This document shows, in pieces, positions 9,900 to 19,350 of a stretch of DNA of 64,000 nt. The translations under genes and the position numbers were made by a program. Source of the stretch: Sulfurovum sp. (GTDB lineage: Bacteria; Campylobacterota; Campylobacteria; Campylobacterales; Sulfurovaceae); the NCBI GenBank assembly GCA_027081115.1, contig JALWLD010000079.1, positions 1 to 64,000 of the forward strand, read 5' to 3'. Numbering within the stretch: position 1 is the stretch's first letter; each line of letters begins with the position of its first letter. The notes under the pieces are model-generated. The model ran no database searches, was not told the DNA's origin, and was given only the letters and a program-made list of their open reading frames with translations.

Positions 9900-11599
9900 A
9901 AAAGGTTATTGTAGCAGTAATGCTACTTTCAACATGGATCTATGCTTTACCTGCAGAGCTCAATACAATTGTCAGTAAATCAGGTATACCCCCAAAAGAT
10001 ATCAGTATATACATTAAAGAAGCAGGAGACAGTAACAGAGTGGTAGCTGCCTTAAACACAGGTGTAACACGTACACCTGCTTCGGTTATTAAGGTTTTTA
10101 GTACCTATGCAGCACTTTTGAAACTGGGTTTTAACTACCGCTGGCCTACAGAGTTTTATGCAATTGGAAAGATTAAAAAAGGTGTCTTAAAAGGAGATCT
10201 GCTTGTTAAAGGGTATGGAGACCCCACACTCTCTTCCAAAGATTTACCTTCTATAGTTGCAAGGATCAAAGCAAAAGGTATTCGTAGGATCACAGGTAAT
10301 ATTGTGATTGACAGATCCTTCTTTGCCGTGGGTACAAAAAATAATTCAGGTTTTGACAAACATACTTACAGTCCCTATAATGCCATGCCAGATGCGATGA
10401 TGTTCAATGAACGTGTCTCAACCATTTGTGTTGCACCCAATAAAAATGATGTACATAAAAAAGTACCGGATGGTTCTTATGTGATTGAAAATAATTTAAA
10501 ACGTGTAAACAAACCTTGTAAAGGCAGGTACTCCTGGCCAGGTTTGAAAGTAGATAACAGTTCAGGGACACCTACGGTCATACTTCGTGGTAAGATCTCT
10601 AAAAAATGTGGTAATCGTAACTTGTGCCAAGTCATTACTAAACCTTATAAATCATTCTATTATGCATTGCGCGCCGAGTTTAAAAAAGTTGGTATTTTTG
10701 TAGGTGCTGGTATGCGTATCAAGAAGTTACCTAGCAATGCACGTAAGCTTTTTACCCACTACTCAAGAACTTTGGAAAAGATTATCTCAAGAACTTCGAA
10801 AAAGTCCAATAACCTTTACGCTAGACATCTGCTACTCTATCTGGGAGCAAAGATGTACGGTGCACCGGCCACACTTAAAAAAGGCCGTCAAGCGGTAGAG
10901 TATATTTTAAAGAGCAGGGGTGCTTTGTCCAAAGGTACTTTAAGTATTGATAATGGTTGTGGACTTTCCCGTACAGCTAAACTCAATGCGAAACTCCTTG
11001 CAGAAGTATTGGACCATGGCTATAAACATTATGGTATGAGATGGATGAAAACACTCTCAATTGCAGGTGTTGATGGAACGATAAAAAGACGTTTTAGAGG
11101 TACGGTGGTACGTAACAGAGCCTGGATGAAAACGGGTACACTGAAACGTGTTAAAAACATCTCTGGGTATGTCAAAAGTAAAAAGGGCAGGGTCTATACT
11201 GTAGTTATACTTGTCAATTCAAAAGCAGGGAACTGGAAAGCATCACAACTGCAAAACAATGTCATGAAATGGTTGGTTGGCTATAAGGGAAGAGGTGTAG
11301 TTATACAGTCTAAAAGACAATCTAAACCTACTAAAACTACAAGTGCAAAGAAAGGGTATTACATTCAAACAGGTTCATTTTCACAAGCACCTACAAGAGC
11401 CTATATAAACAAGATAGAAAACCTGGGGCTGAATTACAAAACAGAACACAGGGATAACTATAAAGTATTGGTAGGCCCTTACTCTGCTGAATCTGATGCT
11501 AGAAAAACTCTGGAAAAAATCAGAAAAAATATCAATAAAGATGCTTTTCTTGTCGCTAAAACGGGCAAAGAAAAAGAGGAAACGGTTGTACTTTATTAA
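9896..11599 (+). CDS. dacB: D-alanyl-D-alanine carboxypeptidase/endopeptidase (PBP4/DacB family) with C-terminal SPOR domain
   Basis: TPASVIKVFSTYAAL (SxxK), SKKSNNLYARHL (SxN), KTGTL; C-terminal YYIQTGSFSQAPT...YKVLVGPYSAESDA SPOR-type sequence. Confidence 0.9.
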   Translation: MKKVIVAVMLLSTWIYALPAELNTIVSKSGIPPKDISIYIKEAGDSNRVVAALNTGVTRTPASVIKVFSTYAALLKLGFNYRWPTEFYAIGKIKKGVLKGDLLVKGYGDPTLSSKDLPSIVARIKAKGIRRITGNIVIDRSFFAVGTKNNSGFDKHTYSPYNAMPDAMMFNERVSTICVAPNKNDVHKKVPDGSYVIENNLKRVNKPCKGRYSWPGLKVDNSSGTPTVILRGKISKKCGNRNLCQVITKPYKSFYYALRAEFKKVGIFVGAGMRIKKLPSNARKLFTHYSRTLEKIISRTSKKSNNLYARHLLLYLGAKMYGAPATLKKGRQAVEYILKSRGALSKGTLSIDNGCGLSRTAKLNAKLLAEVLDHGYKHYGMRWMKTLSIAGVDGTIKRRFRGTVVRNRAWMKTGTLKRVKNISGYVKSKKGRVYTVVILVNSKAGNWKASQLQNNVMKWLVGYKGRGVVIQSKRQSKPTKTTSAKKGYYIQTGSFSQAPTRAYINKIENLGLNYKTEHRDNYKVLVGPYSAESDARKTLEKIRKNINKDAFLVAKTGKEKEETVVLY

Positions 11600-11628
11600 A
11601 ATCTTAAAATTGCAAGAAAAATACTGTT

Positions 11629-12474
11629 TTAGAACTTATAATTAAGTAGTACTCTTATATTTGAGATCTCTACATTTGCATTATTTGCAGGTAGCTCTTT
11701 TGCCCGTGAATAGATATATTGAAAGCGTAGAACAAAATCAGATATGTCTTTCCCTATACCCACGGCATAAGTTCTATCAAATTCCATGGCATGGTGTTGG
11801 ATTTTAAACCCGTTATCCATCACAGCAAAGGCTCTTTTTCCTAAAAAAACAGCAGAACCGAAATGATAATCACTGTAGTGTATATGGAGTTTCAATCCTG
11901 ATGTCAGGTAATCATCTTTCGCATTTTTTGTAAAACTATTGATATTTTTTTCCTCAATATGGATATATTTTAGAATAGATGAGAACTTTATCCTGAAACC
12001 ATTCATATTCATTTTATACTCTACCGTACCGTCACTCTGGTAGACATTGAAGTCATGATAGTGTGTATAATATTGTGTAAAATTTGTACAGATGTTTTTT
12101 TCTGGTTGGTAGGTAAGCCCAAGTCCATAGGCTTGTCCTCCATTAGTAATGGCAATATTGTCATACAGTATTTGAATATAGTTCATATTGAATTTAAGAT
12201 CATTTTGAAGATCATAGCTATATTGTAAAAAAAGTTTACTTGTTTGAAGATCTTCTTTTAATGGTGGCTGTTTTGTATTGGTATAACCATATTCATAGAT
12301 AAATTTATAGGCTGAATATCCGCTATGTATGTCGGTACCAAACCCGTAGATATCGCCTGCTTCTTTTTGTACAGAATTCTTAAACTCTTTATGTTCTATA
12401 TAGCTTAACAGGCTTGAATGTATCGTTTCTGCATAAAGTTGGCTCCAGAGTAATATAAGTAAAACAGACTTCAT
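11629..12474 (-). CDS. Putative outer-membrane beta-barrel protein
   Basis: Signal peptide, alternating amphipathic strands, C-terminal LLNYKF; 11 nt downstream of the cytochrome gene. Confidence 0.6.
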   Translation of the reverse strand: MKSVLLILLWSQLYAETIHSSLLSYIEHKEFKNSVQKEAGDIYGFGTDIHSGYSAYKFIYEYGYTNTKQPPLKEDLQTSKLFLQYSYDLQNDLKFNMNYIQILYDNIAITNGGQAYGLGLTYQPEKNICTNFTQYYTHYHDFNVYQSDGTVEYKMNMNGFRIKFSSILKYIHIEEKNINSFTKNAKDDYLTSGLKLHIHYSDYHFGSAVFLGKRAFAVMDNGFKIQHHAMEFDRTYAVGIGKDISDFVLRFQYIYSRAKELPANNANVEISNIRVLLNYKF

Positions 12475-12485
12475 GTTTTAAGTCC

Positions 12486-13595
12486 TTAAAAATTAAAACT
12501 CTGTTTTTTGAATTCATGGAACTCAGTTGCAGGTTTGTTGTGTTCTAATTGCAGGGGTTTCAATGCTTTAGGATTGACAAGAAACCAACCCAGAACAACG
12601 GTGACTTTATCGCCATTTTGGATTTTGAAATCGTAGAGAATGGCTCTTTTTTCATTTGCTTTTAACATACTGTCTTTCAGAGTTGTAGATGCTTTCCACG
12701 GCATGGCAGGTTTCCCATTATGGCCAATAACTCTCTCAAAAGTAATTTCTTTGAGTGTAATTCTCTTTCCTCCTCTTTCCACACTTACTTTTAATACGGC
12801 TTGACGCAGTGGGTGTAGAAGCAGTGCATGAGAGGTACGATTGTCTATATTGACTATAAAATTGTCTATTTGTCGAAGAAGAGAGATATCTACGTAGGGA
12901 GTAAGCATATTTGAGTGGAAATGGCTTCCTGCAAAACCATGAAATGTATGTTTGTCAGTCTTATGCATATTAGAGATGGAGCCGGAAACTTTTGGCATAT
13001 GACAAGAGACACAATTGGCACCATTGAGTTCATTGTCAATATTGGTAGAACATACATTTAGTCCATGTTTGTTCATTTTGTGAGAGTGACAACCTATGCA
13101 GACATTTCCATTCTTCATGTGTATATTGTTTTCTGTTTGGATACCGTGGTAGGGAGACTCTGTATGGTTCTTCAATGTACCAAAGTAGTTTTTCTCTTTA
13201 GCACTCATAATATTGGTATTGTGTTTTTTGTGCAGTGCTATACTTTCAATACGATGACAGTAGGCACAGCTTATGCCTGCTTGGTGTGTTTTGTTTTCTG
13301 CGAGAGGAAGTGCTTTCTCCCCTTTTGTTTTCATTTTGTCTAAATTGTTAGCTGCCGGGGTATGGCATTTCCCACATCCGTAGCGTGACTGTTTTATATT
13401 TTGAGGATGTTTTTCCCAGACGGATGCATGAATAGGATCTTTTTGAGGTGTTGCATTGGCATGCATAGATTCTGTAAACTCATTATATATATTACTGTGA
13501 CAGGCTTTACAGTCTTCACTGGGTGCATATGGGTATACTTTGTTATTTGCAAGTAGTGAGAAAAAAGATATAAGTAATGTTAAAAATAGTTTCAT
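12486..13595 (-). CDS. Multiheme c-type cytochrome (five CXXCH motifs)
   Basis: Signal peptide and CKACH, CGKCH, CAYCH, CIGCH, CVSCH. Confidence 0.9.
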   Translation of the reverse strand: MKLFLTLLISFFSLLANNKVYPYAPSEDCKACHSNIYNEFTESMHANATPQKDPIHASVWEKHPQNIKQSRYGCGKCHTPAANNLDKMKTKGEKALPLAENKTHQAGISCAYCHRIESIALHKKHNTNIMSAKEKNYFGTLKNHTESPYHGIQTENNIHMKNGNVCIGCHSHKMNKHGLNVCSTNIDNELNGANCVSCHMPKVSGSISNMHKTDKHTFHGFAGSHFHSNMLTPYVDISLLRQIDNFIVNIDNRTSHALLLHPLRQAVLKVSVERGGKRITLKEITFERVIGHNGKPAMPWKASTTLKDSMLKANEKRAILYDFKIQNGDKVTVVLGWFLVNPKALKPLQLEHNKPATEFHEFKKQSFNF

Positions 13596-13755
13596 GAAAA
13601 CCCCGGTTTATAAATTAGAAAGAATTATAACAAAAATAACTTACTCTAATGTATTTAGCTTTCATCCTTATGTAAGTAAAATAGAAAATATTGTCAAGTT
13701 TGGTATTTATACGATATACTTTTAACAGGTTTAGAATCTGATAGAAAGGGATAAA

Positions 13756-14403
13756 ATGAAACTTTTGAGTGTCATAGTATTGTTTACAGCATTGTTGTTT
13801 TCTGCTCCGGTAGATAGTCAAAAAGGAATATTTGTTGATTCATGGGAGATCAATAAAACTACAGGACCGCATAATCTCAAGATACGTGAATATAATATTT
13901 CCGCAGTTCCAGATACTTCAGCATTAAAAGAGGGCTGGAATTATCATAAAGTAGAGAGAAAAAAAATTGGTTTACAGTATTATATTTCAGGGGATAGAGT
14001 TTCTTTGGAATATTATATAGATGGTATAAAACGTTCTACTGCAGTATATAAAAATGGACTGCCTTATGGTTGGTTTTACAATTATGATAAAAATCGTAAA
14101 AAAGATGGTCTCCAACACTATTTTTCTCAGAAATACCAAAGTGTAGAGCTTTATGATCATGGAAGAAAAGTACAGACTTGGAGATATAATGATGGAAAAC
14201 CTGATGGTTGGTTTTACTTTTTCAACGAGAATAAAAAGAAAGAGGGTGTACAAAAGTATGTAGCCAAGAAGTATTGGTCTATCGAAACATATAAAAATGG
14301 TAAAAAAGATGGCTTGCAAGGTTCCTGGAATGGAAAGAAGAAAACAGGATGGCACTATATCTATAGTGAAGGAAAACAGGTAAAAAAAACCTATTATAAA
14401 TAG
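13756..14403 (+). CDS. Exported MORN-like repeat protein
   Basis: Signal peptide then three tandem (K)DGLQxY...SxExYxxGxK...YxxGxPxGWFYxY units. Confidence 0.65.
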   Translation: MKLLSVIVLFTALLFSAPVDSQKGIFVDSWEINKTTGPHNLKIREYNISAVPDTSALKEGWNYHKVERKKIGLQYYISGDRVSLEYYIDGIKRSTAVYKNGLPYGWFYNYDKNRKKDGLQHYFSQKYQSVELYDHGRKVQTWRYNDGKPDGWFYFFNENKKKEGVQKYVAKKYWSIETYKNGKKDGLQGSWNGKKKTGWHYIYSEGKQVKKTYYK

Positions 14404-14430
14404 AGTTATAATCTGTAGAATGTGATATCA

Positions 14431-14439
14431 GGGGGGGGG
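14431..14439. repeat. Homopolymeric G9 tract
   Basis: ggggggggg between the MORN-like gene and the GGDEF remnant. Confidence 0.9.
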
Positions 14440-14475
14440 ACGGTTCCTTTCAATGTTTTTTGTGTTACCTAATGA

Positions 14476-14661
14476 ATACTACAGGCCATTGAAGAGCTTT
14501 CTTTTAACAGTATTCCTAAAATTACAATAAGTATCGGTGTAACCCAAATCAAAGAAGGCGATGAACTACATGATGTGATAGCACGTGCTGATAAAGCACT
14601 CTATAGTGCCAAAATGTTAGGAAGAAATTGTGTAAAATCATTTAAAGATATTTCTGAGTAA
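14476..14661 (+). pseudogene. C-terminal remnant of a GGDEF-domain (diguanylate cyclase) gene
   Basis: Translation AIEELSFNSIPKITISIGVTQIKEGDELHDVIARADKALYSAKMLGRNCVKSFKDISE* matches the GGDEF C-terminal part (ITISIGV...ADKALYSAKxxGRN); in-frame TGA at 14473 and no N-terminal half. Confidence 0.85.
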
Positions 14662-14775
14662 AGTTCTTTTGTTTGGAGAAATAGCTATAACTCTGTTTTT
14701 AAAATCTATTTATATACGGCCTTTTCAAAGATTAACCCCAAGTTGGATATAATCCTTTAAAAATATAGGCCAGTA

Positions 14776-15903
14776 ATGAACTTTGAAATGTATCCTTTTG
14801 AGAAACTGAACAGACTTCTTGAAAATATAGTACCTAATACTGATTACACAGCACTCTCTTTAACCATTGGTGAGCCACAGTTTGCTACGCCGGCATTTAT
14901 ATTGGATGCGTTAAAACAGAATGCTTCTCTACTCAATAAATACCCAAAAACTACAGGAGAAGCATCGCTAAGAGTAGGGATGTTGACATATCTTGAAAAA
15001 CGATTCGGTCTTCAACTGGATAATACACAGATCATTCCTACTTTTGGTACAAGAGAGGTACTTTTTAATTTTCCACAGTTTTTACTGCATGATGTAGCTG
15101 ATCCTGTAATGGTCTTTCCCAATCCTTTTTATCAGATATATGAAGGTGCTGCAAAAGCGTGTAGAGCAGAAGTTATCTACTTGAATCTCAATGCTTCGAA
15201 TAGCTTTCAGCCTGAGGTAAATGAATCAGCATTGGCAAAAGCAGATTTTGTCATTTTAAACTCTCCAAACAATCCTACTTCCTCCGTGATGTGCATGGAA
15301 GATCTTAAAAAGTGGGTACAACTTGCTCTGAAACATGATTTTGTACTCATGAATGATGAGTGTTATGCAGATCTCTACTTGAATGATCCTCTACCTTCGT
15401 TACTCAACGCAAGTATAGAAGTGGGAAACAGTGATTTTAAAAATATTTTGGTTATTAACTCTATTTCAAAACGCTCTTCAGCTCCGGGATTACGTTCCGG
15501 TTTTATAGCAGGGGATTCCGAGATACTCAAGGCGTATATGATCTACAGAACCTATGTAGGCTGTGCCTCACCTTTGCCACTGCAAGAAGCAGCAGCAGCA
15601 GCCTGGGAAGACCAGGAACATGTAGCACTCTTTCGAGACAAATACAAAAAGAACTTTGCTGTTGCAAAAGAGATTTTAGGTCTTGAAGCACCTGAAGCAA
15701 CTTTTTATATTTGGTTAAAAGTAGAAGATGAGATTGCCTTTACCACAACACTCTATACAAATTACAATCTTAAAGTCATACCGGGTTCATTCCTTGGACG
15801 TAAAGGAGAAGGCAAAGGCTATGTCAGACTAGCCCTTGTCTATGAAGCAGAGATTACAAGAGAAGCCTTAGAAAGAATTAAATTAGCATTGGAGAACAAT
15901 TAG
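14776..15903 (+). CDS. PLP aminotransferase, probably succinyldiaminopimelate transaminase
   Basis: Class I/II aminotransferase motifs LNSPNNPTSSVM, NDECYADLY, SISKRSSAPGLRSGF. Confidence 0.82.
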   Translation: MNFEMYPFEKLNRLLENIVPNTDYTALSLTIGEPQFATPAFILDALKQNASLLNKYPKTTGEASLRVGMLTYLEKRFGLQLDNTQIIPTFGTREVLFNFPQFLLHDVADPVMVFPNPFYQIYEGAAKACRAEVIYLNLNASNSFQPEVNESALAKADFVILNSPNNPTSSVMCMEDLKKWVQLALKHDFVLMNDECYADLYLNDPLPSLLNASIEVGNSDFKNILVINSISKRSSAPGLRSGFIAGDSEILKAYMIYRTYVGCASPLPLQEAAAAAWEDQEHVALFRDKYKKNFAVAKEILGLEAPEATFYIWLKVEDEIAFTTTLYTNYNLKVIPGSFLGRKGEGKGYVRLALVYEAEITREALERIKLALENN

Positions 15904-16503
15904 ATGGAAATGCCTGAAATACATGTAGAAGAGTTAAAAAAAGACCCGGAGTTTTTAGCCAATATCAAACGTTTGGAAGAGGAGTGTAAAGCTGAAGAGT
16001 CCGTAGCAAAAGGATACCAGCTTTTAGATGCACAGTTGGTTATTGAAGCACCAGAAGATGAGATCAATGAGATCTTTACTTTTATCGTAAATACAGCTTT
16101 TGACAAACTCGCAGAGTACCTATCAACTCATAAAAACTTTGATGTTCAGAACGATATTGAAGAGAGAGCCGTGGCCAGAGCTATCTATGAACATGCGATT
16201 CAGCGTTATTCAGAAAATGATAAAAAGGGTGCCAAAGAGATGTTTTTGGTACTCCACCATACGATTGAGCATAAAGGGCTCAAGGATGCCATGATGATCC
16301 ATGCCTGTGCAGTAATGGCAGGAAACAGTTTTGAGGACTTTATTGAAAATATGGTAGATGTCTCGGGTATAGATGAACAAGATCCTTTGGCCTTTTTCAT
16401 ACAGACTTTTGTGCAACCCAATGATATTTTACTAACTATGTTTGCCAAATATGTAAAACAGGGAGAGGAAGAGCTAAAGGTACTTGATGAGAGTAAGGAG
16501 TAG
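15904..16503 (+). CDS. Conserved hypothetical protein
   Basis: 199 aa ORF lying tightly between aminotransferase and murC genes. Confidence 0.6.
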   Translation: MEMPEIHVEELKKDPEFLANIKRLEEECKAEESVAKGYQLLDAQLVIEAPEDEINEIFTFIVNTAFDKLAEYLSTHKNFDVQNDIEERAVARAIYEHAIQRYSENDKKGAKEMFLVLHHTIEHKGLKDAMMIHACAVMAGNSFEDFIENMVDVSGIDEQDPLAFFIQTFVQPNDILLTMFAKYVKQGEEELKVLDESKE

Positions 16504-16506
16504 TAG

Positions 16507-17820
16507 ATGAAAATTCATTTTATAGGTATTGGGGGGATTGGACTCTCTGCATTGGCAAAATTTTTGACCAATGATGAGCATAAGATTTCGGGTTCAGATA
16601 TTAAACAAACAGAGATCACCAATGACCTGGCAACCAATTTTGGTGCGAAGATCACGATCCCCCATCATCAAGATGCGGTAGAGGGTGTGGACCGAGTCAT
16701 CTATTCTGCTGCGGTACGTCCTACCAATCCTGAGTATCAAAAAGCCAAAGAATTGGGTATAGAACTGCTTTCACGTAAAGAGGCATTGGTATCCATACTT
16801 GAAGACAAAGAGGTCTATGCCGTGGGTGGTGCACATGGTAAGAGTACGACTTCAGCCATGTTGGCATCTATTATCCCGAAGTCTAATGCCCTTATAGGTG
16901 CGATCTCGAAAGAGTTTGGTTCTAACGTAAGAAACTTTGACAACAATAAAGTGGTATTTGAAGCAGATGAGAGTGATGAGAGTTTTTTAAACTCCAATCC
17001 TTACCTTGCCATTGTAACCAATGTCGAACCTGAACATATGGAGTATTATGAATATGATGAAGAGCGTTTTTATAATGCCTACAAAAATTTTCTCTCTTTG
17101 GCAAAAGTACGTGTCATCAATGCAGAAGATGAATTTTTGGCTTCACTTGAGATGAAAAGTATTAAACTCTACCCCTCAAAAGATATTCAAAATATAGAGT
17201 TCATTTTGCTAGAAGGTGAACCACATACACGTTTTGAGCTTTTGGATCTAGGGGTATTTGATGTCTTTGGGTTTGGAAACCATATTGCTTTGGATGCTGC
17301 TTTGGCTATTTTGGCGGCACTTGAATTAGGAGAAGAACTGGAAGATATTAGAAGTAATATGCTTCACTACAAAGGGATCAAAAAACGTTTTGATATTGTG
17401 CAAAACCAGGATTCTATGGTGGTCATAGATGACTATGGACACCATCCAACTGAGATCAAAGTAACTATGGAATCACTTGAAGCCTATAAAGCGCTTCGAG
17501 GGTTTAAGGCACTCAATGTCATTTGGCAACCACATAAATATACTCGTACTATTGACAACCTTCCAGCCTTTGTTGAGTGTTTTGAAGGTGTAGATGAGTT
17601 GGTTATTTTGCCTATCTGGTCAGCAGGAGAGTTACCCATAGAGATTGACCTAAAAGGGGCATTTTCTCGCTATAAACTACTGATAGCAGATACTGTAACC
17701 AAAGAAGATTGTATGGTCAAGGTGATTAAGGACGGTTCTGTTATCCGTGCGTATAAAGAGGGGCTTGTCACTTCATTTGGTGCGGGAGATATTACCTATC
17801 AGATACGTGGAGAAGCGTAA
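16507..17820 (+). CDS. murC: UDP-N-acetylmuramate--L-alanine ligase
   Basis: HFIGIGGIGLSALA, GGAHGKSTTSAML, DDYGHHPTEI motifs. Confidence 0.96.
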   Translation: MKIHFIGIGGIGLSALAKFLTNDEHKISGSDIKQTEITNDLATNFGAKITIPHHQDAVEGVDRVIYSAAVRPTNPEYQKAKELGIELLSRKEALVSILEDKEVYAVGGAHGKSTTSAMLASIIPKSNALIGAISKEFGSNVRNFDNNKVVFEADESDESFLNSNPYLAIVTNVEPEHMEYYEYDEERFYNAYKNFLSLAKVRVINAEDEFLASLEMKSIKLYPSKDIQNIEFILLEGEPHTRFELLDLGVFDVFGFGNHIALDAALAILAALELGEELEDIRSNMLHYKGIKKRFDIVQNQDSMVVIDDYGHHPTEIKVTMESLEAYKALRGFKALNVIWQPHKYTRTIDNLPAFVECFEGVDELVILPIWSAGELPIEIDLKGAFSRYKLLIADTVTKEDCMVKVIKDGSVIRAYKEGLVTSFGAGDITYQIRGEA

Positions 17821-17865
17821 ATATAGAAAAGAGAGCTCAAAAAAAGTTGGCTCCCTTACCTAGTG

Positions 17866-18441
17866 TTAGATACTTGTACAGACACCTGAAAGATAGGTAT
17901 CGATATCTGCGATGACCGCATCAAGATCTCTCTCCCCGTCAATCACTTTAAGTACATTTTTCTCATCATAGTGTGCTTCAATTTCAGCCAATGATCCTTT
18001 ATATGATTTTAACTCATTTTCAAAGATTGCTTCATCTCTTCCTGAGTCAATCCATCGTTTTCTCGCTACTTCATCACTTACTTTAATTTCAAGTACAGAG
18101 ATCACTTCAATTTTATTATTGTTAAAGATGTAGTCACAGAAGTACTGTAACTGCTTCTCTTTCCCCGGGAAACCATCTAAAAGTATAACAGAAGTTGGTG
18201 CTTTGTTAATAGCATCTACGATCATCTCTACAACTACTTGTGTGGGGACAAGCTCACCTTTTTCTACAAAACTTTTTGCGATGTTCCCAATGGCTGTACC
18301 TTTTTGTACTTCTGCTTTAATGAGCTCGCCTGTAGAGTAAGCGCTAATCTCTTTAGCATGTTTTTCGGCAATAAGTTTTGCATCTGTTGATTTTCCGGAA
18401 CCAGGTGCTCCAATAAGTAAAATGAGTTTTTTTGACATCAC
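17866..18441 (-). CDS. adk: Adenylate kinase
   Basis: LLIGAPGSGKSTDA P-loop, LLDGFPGKEKQ motif. Confidence 0.9.
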   Translation of the reverse strand: MMSKKLILLIGAPGSGKSTDAKLIAEKHAKEISAYSTGELIKAEVQKGTAIGNIAKSFVEKGELVPTQVVVEMIVDAINKAPTSVILLDGFPGKEKQLQYFCDYIFNNNKIEVISVLEIKVSDEVARKRWIDSGRDEAIFENELKSYKGSLAEIEAHYDEKNVLKVIDGERDLDAVIADIDTYLSGVCTSI

Positions 18442-18585
18442 TCTTCCCTTCGTAGTTAATATATGTATGATTATATCAAATTAAATCGTAAAAAATCTGT
18501 GAAAAAGTACTTCTTGTAAAAATAGCCCTTCTTTGTTGCTTGTTAGTTAAACTTTAGTTATAATTTGAACATCTAGTACAAAAGG

Positions 18586-19350
18586 ATGATCATGCCTCAA
18601 AAAGAGATTACTGTTGAACTTTTAACAGGCAAAGATAAGGTAGGTAAAAAGAGTAAATGGCCTGCAAGGCTGGACTATTTTCAGAGTGCGACAGGACTTT
18701 TCTTGGCTCTTTTTATTACATTTCATATTTTATTTGAGTCATCTATTTTGTTTGGTAAAGAGGCGATGTACAGGCTTACAAAAATGTTTGAAGGAGAACC
18801 TTTTATAGAGGGAGGAGAACCTTTGATCATAACAGCTTTGGCTTTTGTAATTTTCTCTATGTTTATTTTTCATGCTTTTCTTGCTATGCGTAAATTTCCT
18901 GCTTCCTACAAAGAGTATCAACGTTATAGAGCACATAGAAAACTTTTAAAACATGATGATACCAATCTTTGGTTTATCCAGATCACGACAGGGTTTGCTA
19001 TGTTCTTTCTTGGTTCCATCCATCTCTATATGATGATGACTTCACCAGAAAAGATAGGACCGTATGCATCAGCAGACAGGATCTACTCGGACTGGATGTG
19101 GCCAATGTATTTGCTTTTGCTCATTTCAGTGGTACTGCATGCCTGGGTAGGTGTTTACAGACTGATCATAAAATGGGGATGGTTTGATGGGAGAGATCCT
19201 CGTAGAAACCGTAAACGTTCCAAAGTGATTATCAAGACATTGATTGCTGTTTATCTTTTGCTTGGATTGGTATCACTTGCCAGTTATATGAAGATAGGGT
19301 ATGACCATAAAGATGACTATGGCAGCAGATATGTAATGGAGAAGAACTAA
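18586..19350 (+). CDS. frdC: Fumarate reductase cytochrome b subunit
   Basis: Five-TM di-heme cytochrome b with conserved His; upstream of frdA and frdB in Campylobacterota order. Confidence 0.94.
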   Translation: MIMPQKEITVELLTGKDKVGKKSKWPARLDYFQSATGLFLALFITFHILFESSILFGKEAMYRLTKMFEGEPFIEGGEPLIITALAFVIFSMFIFHAFLAMRKFPASYKEYQRYRAHRKLLKHDDTNLWFIQITTGFAMFFLGSIHLYMMMTSPEKIGPYASADRIYSDWMWPMYLLLLISVVLHAWVGVYRLIIKWGWFDGRDPRRNRKRSKVIIKTLIAVYLLLGLVSLASYMKIGYDHKDDYGSRYVMEKN

